From: Thermothelomyces thermophilus ATCC 42464 | Lineage: Eukaryota; Ascomycota; Sordariomycetes; Sordariales; Chaetomiaceae | Length of the DNA: 64,000 bases | Assembly: GCF_000226095.1 (NCBI RefSeq) | Contig: NC_016477.1 | Coordinates: 4,063,678 to 4,127,677 of the forward strand | Direction of reading: 5' to 3' | Shown here: positions 46,399 through 57,721 of the stretch, one piece after another | Position numbering within the stretch: the stretch's first letter is position 1 | Layout of the letters: the number at the start of each line of letters is the position of its first letter | Position numbers and translations under genes: made by a program | Notes under the pieces: generated by a model | What the model saw: the letters and a program-made list of their open reading frames with translations, nothing else | Told to the model about the DNA's origin: nothing | The model's database searches: none

Positions 46399-48241
46399 AA
46401 GCCTGTCGCAATCCAGAGGAAGGAAAGGGATGGGGGGATGATGCAGCAGATAGCCAGGCAGATCTGGATTATCATGGGCACTCGTGTACATCAGGTACCT
46501 AGCATCGTGTCAACGTAGTGTGAACAATCAGAACTGATCCTCTACACGCACCTGCTGTGGCATTTTTGTGTTATGATGATAATACCTGGCCTTGGGGTTT
46601 CGTGGCTGGCTTTCATGCTCCTGCTGTGCCGAACGCAGGTGCGAGCTCGAATAAGCGTGGGAGGCGTTGAGAGTAGTGGCAAGGAAAAAAACAGAAAGAG
46701 TGCCTTGTTAAACTATCTACAAAGGAGAGAAAGAGAGATATAAATAGACAAAGGAAATGATCTATGCGCTAATGAGCTTGGAAAGTGGCCTATGTCGCTC
46801 GTGGCTAGTGTCCCTAGAAGCTCTGTCGCTTCTGATATACCCCCTAGTTAAGCGCGATAGTCGCTTTAACTGCTCGTCGTGTTGTTTCCGGTGTTATAGA
46901 GCCTCTGCTACGCCTTTTATAAACACGCGAGACCACTCCTAGGATTGATTGTACTGTAATTACCTCTGCTAATGCTATAGTGATGCTCCCCGAATGGATG
47001 AAGCCTTCTGGAGGAACAATTAGGTACTTTGCTTTAAACACTTTCTTCGCCCGGCCGCCGGGCCTGTCAACATTTTCAGCCCGATTGACGCTGTGTAAGT
47101 CTAGGATCTCATGTTGTAGGTCGGCATGCTCCATTGCAACTGAACACAATTGGCCGGGTTTGTTCGGATCTTTGGCCGCCACAGCTATGACCTAGCCCGA
47201 GAAAGCAGAAGCCCTAAAAAAATTAACTAGATGGGTTTGCGGCATGCCGGGTGAGGGATATTGGTCTAAATCGTTAGGTGGCAGTTGTTGGCATACCATA
47301 TTAACCGGCCGCTAACGCGTCGCGTGTCGCGTATCAGTTTGCAAATAATTAGAAACCGTCGTCGAGGGAGTTGATTTGAAGGATTTGAGCATATCTGTAC
47401 GCCGTACATAGGTACACAGTGGTGTACTGATTACACTAGAAGTTTCAGGTCCTATATGGATTATATTAAGTGCTGGAGGAGGTCAGAAACTGTGGGATGA
47501 TGGGTGCGGAAAAGCAACGATCTTCGTATGCCTCTGTTATAATTAGTAGTGATGATCGATGAGGGAGGAAGATGGAAGAGGCTGACCAGGGCCACCCTGT
47601 AGGGAAGATGTGGGTGGCTACAACCCTGGTGGGGCCGGGAACCCTAGTGGGGCCCGGTCCACACAGAAACTTGATCATGCACGGCTGATCTTCATCCAAG
47701 CTGAGAGATACACTAAGCCCCAGCCTGGGAGCGATTGTCACCCGCAAGTGGCAGGGAAGCGAGTGGCTCCGAGACCCTGGCCGATCGAATTATGACATCA
47801 CTCTCGCCAGCCACAACTCACACCGGCCTACACCAGCTAACCGGAGGTGGAAGGCGGCATGCACTTGAGCTGCAGTCCTGGGCAGGTCCTCTCTCTGCGA
47901 GTTCTCTGCAGGGCATTATCCGACACGCTCCAGCTAATCGTGAGCTGGGCAATCCGCACACCCATTTGGGCTGTGCACCCCTGAACCCCTCACCACGCAC
48001 TCCAGTTCTACCCTACACGACCACGACTCCCTACCAAGGAAATCAATTATTACGAGGGAGTGCGAGGTTGTAGGTCCTAAACTACTCCCTACCTCCGCTG
48101 GACAACATCGGGATCGGCAAGGCACTAGCGGCCTGCCGATAAACCAATCTTCTCGGTAATCAGTCGCGAAGAAGGAAATACTAGTAACTTAATTTTGCCC
48201 CGCGACCGCGAACTGCCCGGTCGCGGCACCTCAGTTCTGCA
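46399..48241. other. Intergenic, possible degraded repeat
   Basis: 1.8 kb without a supported gene. The GC-richer part at 47460-48070 shows inverted and direct short motifs (for example CTAGTGGGGCCCGG) and could be a decayed transposon or solo LTR, but no ends were identified. Short frames at 46844-47182 start with GTG and match nothing I know. Confidence 0.4.
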
Positions 48242-50393
48242 ATGGTGCACCCAGCCAAAGTCACAGCCAGCGCGCCCACAGCAAACAACTTGCGACCCAG
48301 CCTCTCCCGAAGTCACCGTTCTCGAGCATCCGGATCCTTCCACGCCGGAGAGCCTTTTCCCTTCCCATCGCCGTACGACGAAACGCGGCCTAGCGGCAGT
48401 CGAACTCGAAGACGTCCCGCCGCAGATCCTCGGAGTCTCCTCCGTCGCCAGTCAACTCCAAAGTACCACACTTTTCCGACCTCGCCGCCCGAGTCGCCCT
48501 CAGACGGCCAATGGTCGCCTCGACGACCCCGCGCCTGGTACAAACGGCTCTTTAGGCTGCGTGGCAAGAAATCCGATTCACGAGATGAGGAAGGTGGTCT
48601 CGGTGGCGCATCCGACGACGCGCCGGATTTGGAGGGAGCCGGCCGGGGAAGACAAACGAAAAGAGGCCACACAGCAGATTATGGGTACGATTCCCCCAGC
48701 GCGGACACAACCCCTTTGCCGTGGGCACAGCTCTCTCTCCTGGCCCTTCTATCCCTCGCCGAACAAACCGCCCTGAACTCGATTGGTCCATACCTGCCAA
48801 CCATGGTGGCTTCCTTTGACGAAATCCCAGATGGCGATGAGGGCCTATACGTTGGGCTTCTCGCCTCGTCGTTTGCCCTTGCGCAGTTGGCGACAAACCT
48901 CCTGTGGGGATACCTATCCGATCGCGTGGGACGCAAGCCCACGATGCTTCTGGGCACGTCTCTCTTGATGGTTTGCTTTGTCTGCTTCGGGCTCTGCAGC
49001 ACCTTTGCCCAGCTGATCATGGTCCATGTGGCCATGGGCCTGTTCAACGGAAACGCGGCCATCGTGCCGACCTGCCTGGGGGAGATCACAGATCGCACCA
49101 ACCAAAGCGGCGCCTTCACTTGGCTGCCCGTCATTTACAGCCTCGGGAGCATCACCGGGCCCGCCCTGGGCGGCTTGCTCGTCGGAGTCCTCGGCGGATC
49201 GAGGTATCCGTTTCTAGCGCCCAACATCGTCGTTGCAGCGCTGTTGCTTGCCAGCGTCGTTGTGCTGGCAATCTGGTTCGACGAGACGCTCAATAGCCTC
49301 GACCAAAGCGCTGCTGGACTGGGCCTAGAATGGCTATACAAGGCTCGTGACTGGTGCGCGGCGCGCCTGAGAAGAACGTCCCAGGCGCCGTCGCGACCGC
49401 CTGCGACTGAAAGACTGCCACCGGCATCGAATGATCAAGACCGGCTGGATGGATCCTCCGATAGCGAAGAAGAAGAAGAAGAAGAAGAAGAAACGGATTC
49501 CGCGGATGAGCAAAGTGGCCTATTCCAATCTCGGGGCACTGAAGCCGAAAATGGGGACAATAAGGAGCCCGAGCAGACGGGCTCCGCCTTCCATGAACTC
49601 AGCAAGCGCAACACACTGGCCATTTTGGGCACGTACCTTGTATTCCAACTTACCAACATTTCGTACAACTCCCTGTACCCGATGTTCGCTTCGTCCCCGC
49701 CGCCCACCGGGCGCGAGCTTGGACCGGGCATAATCGGCGTTAGCCTCTCGCTGGCTGGCGTGGCGACCATCCTGTTTCAGGTACTGGTGTTCCAGAGAGT
49801 GAAATCCCGCATTGGAAATCTCGGGACCTACCGCTCCTCGTTACTCGGAATGGCCATAAGCATGGCCCTCATGCCGTGGATCGACTACGTTGACAGCAAT
49901 CCACCACTGGGGCTGGGAACCGGGAAGCTCTGGTTATATAGCGAACTGGGGGCCATTCTTGTGCTCAAGAACATCTGTGCGGTTGGTGGTCTCAGTAGCG
50001 TCATGCTTTTGGTAAGTGTTTTGGTTACCCAGATCCCCTCGTCCCCCCATGTAATTATTGTCGCTCCTCTGACTCATCGTGTCCGATCAGATAACCAACT
50101 CGGCACCATCGAATGAGACGCTTGGCACGCTCAACGGCATCGCGCAGACCCTCTCAGCGGCCGGCCGCAGTGTTGGACCGTTTCTGTCGGGCGGTCTGTT
50201 CACTCTGTCAACACGGGTGAGGCCGAAAGGTGAGGCACTTGCATGGGGTCTCTTTGCGGGCGTGGCGCTTCTCGGATGGCTTGGCTCTTTCGCCATCCAC
50301 AACAAAGGGCTTGAGAGCGCGGACTGGGAGGACGACGAGGATGACAGCGACGAAATTGACGAATGCGGCGACGAGGAGCAGCACGGTTATTAG
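48242..50393 (+). CDS. MFS transporter, DHA1/ZIFL-like
   Basis: Major facilitator, predicted 690 aa, two exons 48242-50011 and 50091-50393 (phase 0, 79-base intron). A long Ser/Arg/Pro-rich cytosolic N-terminus (1-160) precedes 12 membrane segments. Motif A is GYLSDRVGRKP in loop 2-3. The central cytosolic loop carries a Glu run encoded by GAA/GAG repeats (about residues 408-417) and the C-terminus is Asp/Glu-rich. The layout matches fungal DHA1 members related to plant zinc-induced facilitators and bacterial tetracycline exporters. Substrate unknown. Confidence 0.9.
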
Positions 50394-50628
50394 ATAAAGT
50401 AACTTAACCTGCTTGTTAGACTACACACACATAGAGCCTAGCATGACTTTTCCTGTTCCGGTCGACTTCCTAGCGTTGATATAATAATTAAATACTCCCG
50501 AACGACCGATTAATTAGATACCTAAAGAACACCCGGAACGATAAGAATTAGACGGGACTCAATGTGAATGTCAGCCTTCCATTCTCCTGACTGGACAGGC
50601 AGTTTCAATTTTGTTGTTCCTGTGTTGC

Positions 50629-52353
50629 TTACAGGCGAGCGAGTCTGCGACAAAAGCAAGATGCTTTGATGGGCACGTCTGCTGCGGCGAGCGCCAGCTG
50701 CAGCTGCGGGCGGACCATCCGCGCCTCCGACTCCCGCCCGAGACGGAGTAGACACTCGTGCAGGCCGTGGAGCGCCCACACGTTGTTCCGGTGCTGCTGC
50801 GGGCGCGGCAGCGTGTCGTCGAGCCCGAGATCGGCCGCGTACACGGCCAGGGCCTCCTCGGTCCGCCCCTGCTCCAGCAGGAGGGCCCCGTACGCGTGTC
50901 GCGTCGGCTGCATCCACCCCCACGGCTCGTCGTACGGCAGCGAGTCGTCGAGCTCCACGGCCCGCCGGAGGTGCCGCAGCCCTTGCTCCACGTTTCCGCG
51001 GCGGTACTCGACCTCGCCGTCCAGCATGGCCGCGGCGATGCCGAGGATGTCCTGGCAGGTGTTGTTGAAGAGCGTGCGGGAGGGGGGCACCTTCCGGTGC
51101 GCGTCCTGGAAGAGCCGGCGGTGGCGGTCCGCCTCGTCGATCCGGCCCGTGTTGGCGTACGCCACGGCTTTGGCGTAGTGCAGCGCGGCGGTCGTGGTGC
51201 AGTACAGCGAGGGATCGCCGGGGAACGGCAGGTTGTCGATGATGTCTTGCCAGCGGCCGAAGCGGACCAGGATGTGCGCCCGCATGGACAGGAACCCCTC
51301 CAGCCAGTCGGCCATGGGCGGCGACTCGACGCGGAGCAGGGCGTTGGGCAGCGCCTCCTCCAGCATGTCGGCCGTCTCGAGCGCGACGGCCGATTGGCCC
51401 GCGAACATGGCGGCGTAGATGCGGAAGTGGAAATTGTGGGATCGGTAGAGGCTGTAGAAGTTGATGGGGCCTTGGCGGCGCACAAACTTGGCGTCCGCCC
51501 AGATGGCCGACGTGTTGCAGGCCACGGCCCGCCTGTAGTCGCCGCAGAGGATGTCGATATGTGTGGGCATGTGGTTGAGATGGCCCGCGTCGGGGATCAG
51601 CCCGCGCAGGCGGTCGGCGGGCCCCAGCGCCTTCTCGGGTTCGCTGGACATCTCCATCAGGTGGATGTACAGATGTAACATGCCCGGGTGCTCCGGGTGC
51701 TCGGACAGCCCCCTTTCCAGGGCGGCTTTGGCGTCCATGGTCCGCGCCCCGTTGGCGGGTTCCCCCGTCCGGACGTCCCAGAGCTGCCAGGGAGTGAGGT
51801 TCATAAGGGCATCAACGTAGATGGCGATGACATTGGGGTCCTCGGGATGCCGCATGTAGACGCGCTCCATGGCCGCGGCGTACGTGGGATTTAAGGCGTA
51901 CCCCTGAGAAGGGGTCAGCTGGTCATGGGGATAGCGCTCCTGGAGCGCATCGACTAGTGCCGCCTCCGCTGCTGTCGCGGCGGGCGCTCTCTCGAGAGCT
52001 TTCACCACTGCCTGCCGCGCCCTCTGGACATTGCGCCTCAGTTCAAGTTCATCAAAGATCCCCCAGGGCTTATTGTAATTGGGACCTAGGGCATAGGCGA
52101 TGCCCCAGTATGCCATGGCACAGGACTCGTCCGCTGCGGCCGCGCGCTCGAAGCAGCTGACGGCCTCTTCGTGGTTGAAGGCGTAGCACCATACGAGTCC
52201 GCGGTTGAACCATCTTTGAGCTTCTTTGCTCGAGGTTGTCACAGGCATGTGGAAATTTCCGAGATCGTAGTAGTAGCCATCATCTCCGGTGCTTGACAAA
52301 TCGGCCTGACAGAAGTCGGCCCCTCCGGCGCCGGCGACGGGGAGACGGCCCAT
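50629..52353 (-). CDS. Tetratricopeptide-repeat protein, function unknown
   Basis: 574 aa, intronless, start ATG at 52353 (the longer frame begins with TTG). Helical throughout, with TPR-like units: RWFNRGLVWCYAFNHEEAVSCF near residue 45 (a classical TPR with a following AYWGIAYALG), AKAVAYANTGRIDEAD, and EYRRGNVEQGLRHLRRAVEL and HAYGALLLEQGRTEEALAVY near the C-terminus. No signal peptide, membrane segment or enzyme motif. Similar intronless TPR proteins occur in bacteria and fungi; transfer is possible but not shown here. GC-rich coding compared with its flanks. It is convergent with the MFS gene, 235 bases apart. Confidence 0.88.
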   Translation of the reverse strand: MGRLPVAGAGGADFCQADLSSTGDDGYYYDLGNFHMPVTTSSKEAQRWFNRGLVWCYAFNHEEAVSCFERAAAADESCAMAYWGIAYALGPNYNKPWGIFDELELRRNVQRARQAVVKALERAPAATAAEAALVDALQERYPHDQLTPSQGYALNPTYAAAMERVYMRHPEDPNVIAIYVDALMNLTPWQLWDVRTGEPANGARTMDAKAALERGLSEHPEHPGMLHLYIHLMEMSSEPEKALGPADRLRGLIPDAGHLNHMPTHIDILCGDYRRAVACNTSAIWADAKFVRRQGPINFYSLYRSHNFHFRIYAAMFAGQSAVALETADMLEEALPNALLRVESPPMADWLEGFLSMRAHILVRFGRWQDIIDNLPFPGDPSLYCTTTAALHYAKAVAYANTGRIDEADRHRRLFQDAHRKVPPSRTLFNNTCQDILGIAAAMLDGEVEYRRGNVEQGLRHLRRAVELDDSLPYDEPWGWMQPTRHAYGALLLEQGRTEEALAVYAADLGLDDTLPRPQQHRNNVWALHGLHECLLRLGRESEARMVRPQLQLALAAADVPIKASCFCRRLARL

Positions 52354-53493
52354 TCTGCAGCACGGAATGAACAAGCGTGGCTAATTTAGGGAAGTGCCGG
52401 ACTCCGGAACTGGCGATTTGCTAGCAGCATCCCATGTCGTGGGGCTGCAAGGGCAAAAAAAGGGTTTGCGGCGTTCGCTACTACCCAAGGACCTGTCAAG
52501 GCAGGAAGGTGGTTGGTTTCTGGACTTTTGCTGCTATTCTGGAAAGCGGGCCGGTCACGTTGCCTGTGGAGAAAAGAAACCTAGTTCACTGCTTGGCCAG
52601 ACCGTCAGCAAAGACTAGGTCGACCCGCCTCTTTTTTTTGGCGAAACAAAAACGTCATCACGTGTAAATTAGGTATATGTAAGCTAGGTAGGTATGTACC
52701 GAGTCCTTCGGTATGTGCATCTATAGTATGTACAGTGCGTATACTAACTACTAAGTAAAGTAGTAGCGCATAATTTCCCCATCATTGGCGAATGCTTGGG
52801 AACGCTTGGCGCGGGGTCATAACTCTCCGCGCGCCCCTGGAATTCCGCGCCATTCCCCCGCAAGACCACGCTCCGATTTCCAGGCCAATGACTGGTGTGC
52901 GGCATCGAGAGAGGCGCCGGCTTGGCCCTACCACAGCAGCCAACCATGGTCGCCCGTGATGGCACCCTCTCTCGCTTCCCTCTGCATTCGCGAATCGCAT
53001 GCTGGCTCTAAGTCCCCTGCGCCGGTCCAGGACTCGCACTTGGCCTAGGAGATCGACGTTCCCATCTGGACGCGGGGCCTGCTGGGGAGGGTATCATTCG
53101 GCGGGCCGCAGGACGACTGGCAAGGTTGCGGCAAAGCAGGACGTGTCTTCGCCAGGAGGTGCCATCGTGGAAACGGCAGCCCACATCGCCTCGGTAACAA
53201 TTTCTCGATGAGGCAGGTTGTGATAGCGGCGCTCGCCGATGTCCTCTCGGCCTATAGTTAGTTGGCCTTTATGTCTCGGTGTCCCAATGAGGGATCAGCG
53301 TTTGGTCGAGGCATCTGGTCGCCGACGAGGATCTAGTCACAGCTATATAATAGTCTTGACGGTCCGTCGCATGTCCTTCGACGGACGGTTATACCTAGAA
53401 CTCGACCGTAAATAATAGGATCAGCTCTTCGAGTTCGCCCTGGCCTGAGGTCGCGGTATTCTGTTGCGCAGTCTTCCCTCTCACATCGCCATC
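52354..53493. other. Intergenic, no gene seen
   Basis: Promoters of the divergent TPR and phospholipase genes. AGGTAGGTATGTAC and related motifs occur at about 52686-52732. A TATATAATA element at 53344-53352 lies about 145 bases before the phospholipase start. Confidence 0.5.
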
Positions 53494-54127
53494 ATGAAGT
53501 TCCTCTCGACCGCCCTCTGCTTGGCCTCATCTGTGCTGGCTCTTCCCAGCATTGGCAAGGCCGACGCGGCACTTGTTCCGCGGCAGTCGGCCATCCAGAT
53601 CACCGATCAGTACCTTTTCGACCTCACTCTTCCTGCCTTCACAGCCAAGCGTAACGCCCGCGATCCCCCGTCCCTGATCTGGGACTCGGACGGCTGCAGC
53701 TCCTCTCCGGACAACCCGTTCGGCTTCCCCTTTGTTCCCGCTTGCCACCGCCATGACTTCGGATATCGCAACTACAAGGCCCAGAACCGGTTCACGGATG
53801 CCGGCAAGCTGAGCATCGACGACAACTTCAAGAGCGAGTATGTCTATTCCTGCCCTCTAACCGCTTGCCGCCTTCGTTACATCTGATTCGGGAGGCTGAC
53901 CCTAAGCGCGTGTCACTAGTCTGTATTATCAATGCGAGTCTGTCAGCGCGAAGACCGCGTGCCGGGCCCTAGCCGATGTCTACTATGCTGCGGTGAGGGC
54001 GTTCGGTGGCAGTACCCAAGACAAGCGCGATGACGACCTCGTCAAGATCTACGAGGAGAAGGTGGCTATCTATAACAAGGCCGTCGAGGAGGCTCAGGCC
54101 AAGGGCGAACTTTGGACTCTCGACTAA
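53494..54127 (+). CDS. Secreted phospholipase A2, prokaryotic/fungal type (PF09056-like)
   Basis: 183 aa, exons 53494-53837 and 53920-54127 (82-base intron, phase 2). Signal peptide about 1-17, then a short pro-segment ending VPRQ. The mature part has the family motif CHRHDFGYRNYK with catalytic His87-Asp88, Ca-loop-like DGCSSSPDNPFGF before it, and a second half with FKSDLYYQC and a CRALADVYYAAVRAFG helix. Four Cys could form two disulfides. Hydrolyses the sn-2 ester of phospholipids outside the cell. The ATG at 53494 is used; the longer frame begins with TTG. A basic C-terminal half is odd for nothing in particular. Confidence 0.93.
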
Positions 54128-54307
54128 AATTGCGAGGGAGAGTATTAACGGGAAACGGAGAGGGAAGTGTTTCTCCAAGACACGGAATATCATGATCCTA
54201 TGACTCTGTTTATGCAAAAACACACATTTCCACCAATTCTTCAATTCTCTCAATCAGCGGGTGGAACCTGCGGATTTCATCAAGGTTAGCTCCTCCTGGC
54301 TGCCTAA

Positions 54308-54967
54308 TTACCAGTCGACAAAGTAGTCAATGCCCTCGGTGATTGCGCTCGCAGCAACGCCCGCGTGGTCCTGTCCCGCGTACTCGTTGAGCACAACATC
54401 GCTAACCTTTCTACTCGCTTTCACCAGATCGAACAGGTCGTGGCAGTGTTCCGTCATTCCAAGAGGCCGGAAGTAATTAGCTCTTCCCCGCCTGGAATGC
54501 CGTTTCGTTTTCGGTACGCCTGCGGGCCGGACACTGCTCATGGCTTTCCGTACGTGATCATGAGCGCCGGCATGTTCGAGGTTTGGTTGCATCCAGAAGA
54601 GGTGTACTAGGCCGATGTTGTCGGATCGCCAATTCCGAACCGAGACGCGACCTCGGCCAGGATGCAGCTGTTTTGCACTTACTTCCAGAGCAGGGCTCGC
54701 CGCCAGATATGTGTCGAACATGGCTGGGCGGGAGATCAGCGAAAAGGCAACCAGGAGTCCGCCGAAAGAGTTTCGAAGCGCGGCGTCGCAGGTGAACGCT
54801 ACATTCGGGAATATACTGTCATGAAGCCAAGGAGGCAGAGCCCCCTCGATAAAGTCGAGAAACGCGTCAGCGCCAGACGGCGAACCTGTGTCCCCGGGGA
54901 ACGGCGGCTTGTAATTGATGAACCGGTTAACCATGTCATAGACCGAGGCTAAGGACCGCGTAATCAT
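54308..54967 (-). pseudogene. 5'-truncated siderophore-esterase-like alpha/beta hydrolase
   Basis: The 219-codon frame matches the C-terminal two thirds of IroE/Fes-type esterases: GADAFLDFIEGALPPWL, then the nucleophile elbow, FDTYLAASPAL, and the C-terminal His region DHAGVAASAITEGIDYFVDW. The family N-terminus (about 100 residues with the oxyanion segment) is missing; upstream sequence turns into AT-rich subtelomeric DNA at about 54,990. The elbow reads ALRNSFGG where GHSFGG is expected, so the Gly and His before the nucleophile Ser are replaced. Probably a dead or non-catalytic copy cut by the subtelomere boundary. Confidence 0.65.
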
Positions 54968-55825
54968 CCTCTCCACACCGGCGGTCCTATAACCCTAACT
55001 CCGTTCGACTCGAAGTTGGCTCCTCGTAAATATTGAGATAAAGCTCTGGCTCTTTACCACAAAATGTTAGTATAATTAACTAATGGAAGATGGTTCTAAT
55101 AGATAGAAGAAGGTTAGTAAATTTAAAATAATTCAAAAGTGCAATGTCTTCTTCTTACATTTGCTAGCCCTATAGCTCTAGGAATAAAGAACTCTCTATT
55201 TTCCAGCCTATTTACTAGATCTATAGGGCTTACCTTATCTAGCTTTATATAATAGACACGTCTATAGACAATATATTATATCCCTAACTATATATAGGCT
55301 TAGGGTTAGCCTAGTATTATAAGTAAGGCTATATAATAAATTATACTCTGATAAACTAGATATTAGCCTATTTAGAACAGGTCTCCGCTTCTTTATATCT
55401 ATTTTGGTTAATTAGTTATATATTTTTGAAATATATTTGGATTTTTTTTAAAAAAGTGGATCTCTAGTTAGCCTGCCCCACCAACCTGCCCTGCACCCAA
55501 TCAGATCGATTTGAGTCAACAATAACCCTTTTCGGCAGGTGCCCTACCTACCCACTTTTATAGAAATAACTATAGTACAAGCAATAGTAGGCCATTTTAT
55601 ATAAGCTATATAGCGTTCGATAGCATTTTTTTAGGGCTATATAATGGTATATACTATATCCCTAACTATATATAGGCTTAGGGTTAGTATAATAACCCTA
55701 GGGTTAGGGTTATTCCCTAACTCCCTAACTATATATAGGCTTAGGGTTAGCCTATCCCTAACTATATATAGGCTTAGGGTTAGCCTAGTATTATAAGTAA
55801 GGCTATATAATAATTTATAGCCTCA
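54968..55825. repeat. AT-rich subtelomeric repeats with interstitial telomere-like motifs
   Basis: AT-rich DNA rich in TA steps. A unit of about 60 bases (core TATATATAGGCTTAGGGTTA) occurs nearly identically at 55279-55338 and 55753-55817, with partial copies at about 55659 and 55722. Each carries a TTAGGGTTA telomere-like string. At 55691-55716 a head-to-head AACCCTAGGGTTAGGGTTA lies within the array. Confidence 0.8.
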
Positions 55826-57720
55826 GCCAGGCTAGAAGCGACCTATAGGGATATCACGGAACGTGGGAAATCCGACCACTACCTACAGGCTCTAAATGTC
55901 TCCCTCTAGGGGACCAAAGGGCCTGTGCCGGCTAGTAAAGGGTAGGACTAGAAGAGCCTAGACGAGGAGGTCACGCAGGCCGAGGCGGCCTACCTCCTAC
56001 TCCGGCTTGGTAGGTGGGCATCGGCCCCGGCTGGGCCTGTTTTCCGGGGCCCGGAGGAGCTTCTACAGGCCTTCGACAGGCTTATAGAGGCCCTTGAGGA
56101 GATAGCTACGGTCTCGGCCCCGGCAAAAAAGGCTAGTACGGGCGGTAAACGAGCTCGATGGTGGACGAAGGAGGTTCGGGAGGCCCGGAAGAGGGCCAAG
56201 GAGGCAGAAAGGGCCTATAGGGGTACCCTAAGCCCCTATATACAAGAGGTACTTCGGCAGGCCCTACGGGACCAGGCCAAGACCATTACGGCCGCGAAGA
56301 CCAAGAGCTGGAGAGCCATGTTACGGGAGGCAACCAACCGGCCGGACCTACTATAGAGGCTAGAGAGGTAGGCAAGGCTACAAAGCCACCTACTGGTCGA
56401 CCCCCTAAAGCTCCCGGCCTTCGAAGGAGGGCTTATAACCTACTAATAGAAGGCTAGAGCACTGGCCGACAAGTTCTTTCCGAACCTGGAAGCAGACCTA
56501 TCGGATATCGACGACCCGGATCTGAACGACCACTAGGAGCCGAAGTTCGAAATAGGCTAGGAGGTTACGGTAGGCGAAGTTAAGGTAGTACTGGCTAGGG
56601 TGGCCCCGTGGAAAGCCCTAGGGGAGGACCTCCTCCCTATAGGCCTATTAAAGGCCTGTAAGCGGCCGCTCTACCGGATACTAGCCAAACTAGCCTCAGA
56701 GAGCCTTCGGCTTAGCTGTTTCCCGGCCCGGTTTAAAAGGGCTAAGATAGTAGTCCTCCGCAAGCCTAGCAAACCCCTATAGGCCTACTTTACCCTAGGC
56801 AGCTATAGGCCTATAGCACTCTTACTAACGGTAGGCAAGGTGCTAGAGGCTATAGTCACCTAGAAGGTAACGGCCGTTACAGAGGCCTACGGGCTTCTAC
56901 CGGCCGAATAGATAGGTAACCGGGAACACAGGTCTATAGAACTAGCCATCCGGCTTGTTACGGCTTAGGTCTAGGAGGCCTAGAGGCATAAGGCGGCTGC
57001 CTCCCTCCTACAGCTCGACATCTTAGGGGCTTTTGACACCGTTAACCATACCCGGCTATTAGCCACTTTACAGAGCCAGGGCTTCCCAAAGTGGTTAGTG
57101 GTCTGGGTCAGGGAGTGGCTACGAGATAGGGTGGCTATCCTTCACTTCGATAGCCAGGAAACGGAGGATATAGCAGTAAGGGCTAGGGTCCTACAGGGGT
57201 CACCCCTCTCCCCTATACTGTTTATCCTCTATATAGCCTCCCTTTACCAGGCCATTCGCCAGGCCAGCCCTACGGTCAGTTTGATAGGCTTTGCTGATGA
57301 TACTAACCTCCTAGCCTTTAGGAGGGCTAAGGAGGCCTGTAACGGTCAGCTACAGAGGGCCTAGAAGGCCTGCCTCTAGTAGGCGAAGACCTGGGGTATG
57401 GCTTTTGCCCCGGAAAAGTGCGAGCTCATCTACTTTAACAGGGGCCGGAAACAGTGGTCGCGACCGCTAGAGCTCCTACGGCCCGGAGGGGGTACTACCA
57501 CTATAGCCCCGTCGAAGTCGGCTAGATTCCTCGGGGTCTGGCTAGACTAGAGGCTATAATGGGGCCCCTATTACGCAAAGGTGGCTAAGAAGCTAGAAAC
57601 CTAGGAGTTTGCCCTAACCAGGCTCACTGCAAAGACCTAGGGCCCCGGCCTCCTACAGGCCTACGAGGTCTACACTAAGTGTATCCGTAGCGCCCTAGCT
57701 TACGGGTATGACGAACCTAA
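55826..57720 (+). mobile_element. Tad-like non-LTR retrotransposon (LINE) fragment, RIP-damaged
   Basis: One reading frame runs through the region with many in-frame stops, nearly all TAG. It contains the reverse transcriptase: APWKALGEDLLP, SYRPIALLLTVGKVLEA, LLQLDILGAFDTVNHTRLL, QGSPLSPILFILYIASLY and the active-site FADD (about 57290). The upstream part is the linker after the endonuclease; the endonuclease itself is missing at the 5' side. RNase H is missing at the 3' side, where the next element begins. Stops sit where Trp (TGG) or Gln (CAG) is expected, the mark of RIP at CpA. GC content stays fairly high, so mutation is not saturated. Confidence 0.9.
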
Positions 57721-57721
57721 C

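Noticed and set aside
46844-47182. 113-codon minus-strand frame
   Set aside because: Begins with GTG, no motif, in repeat-like intergenic DNA.
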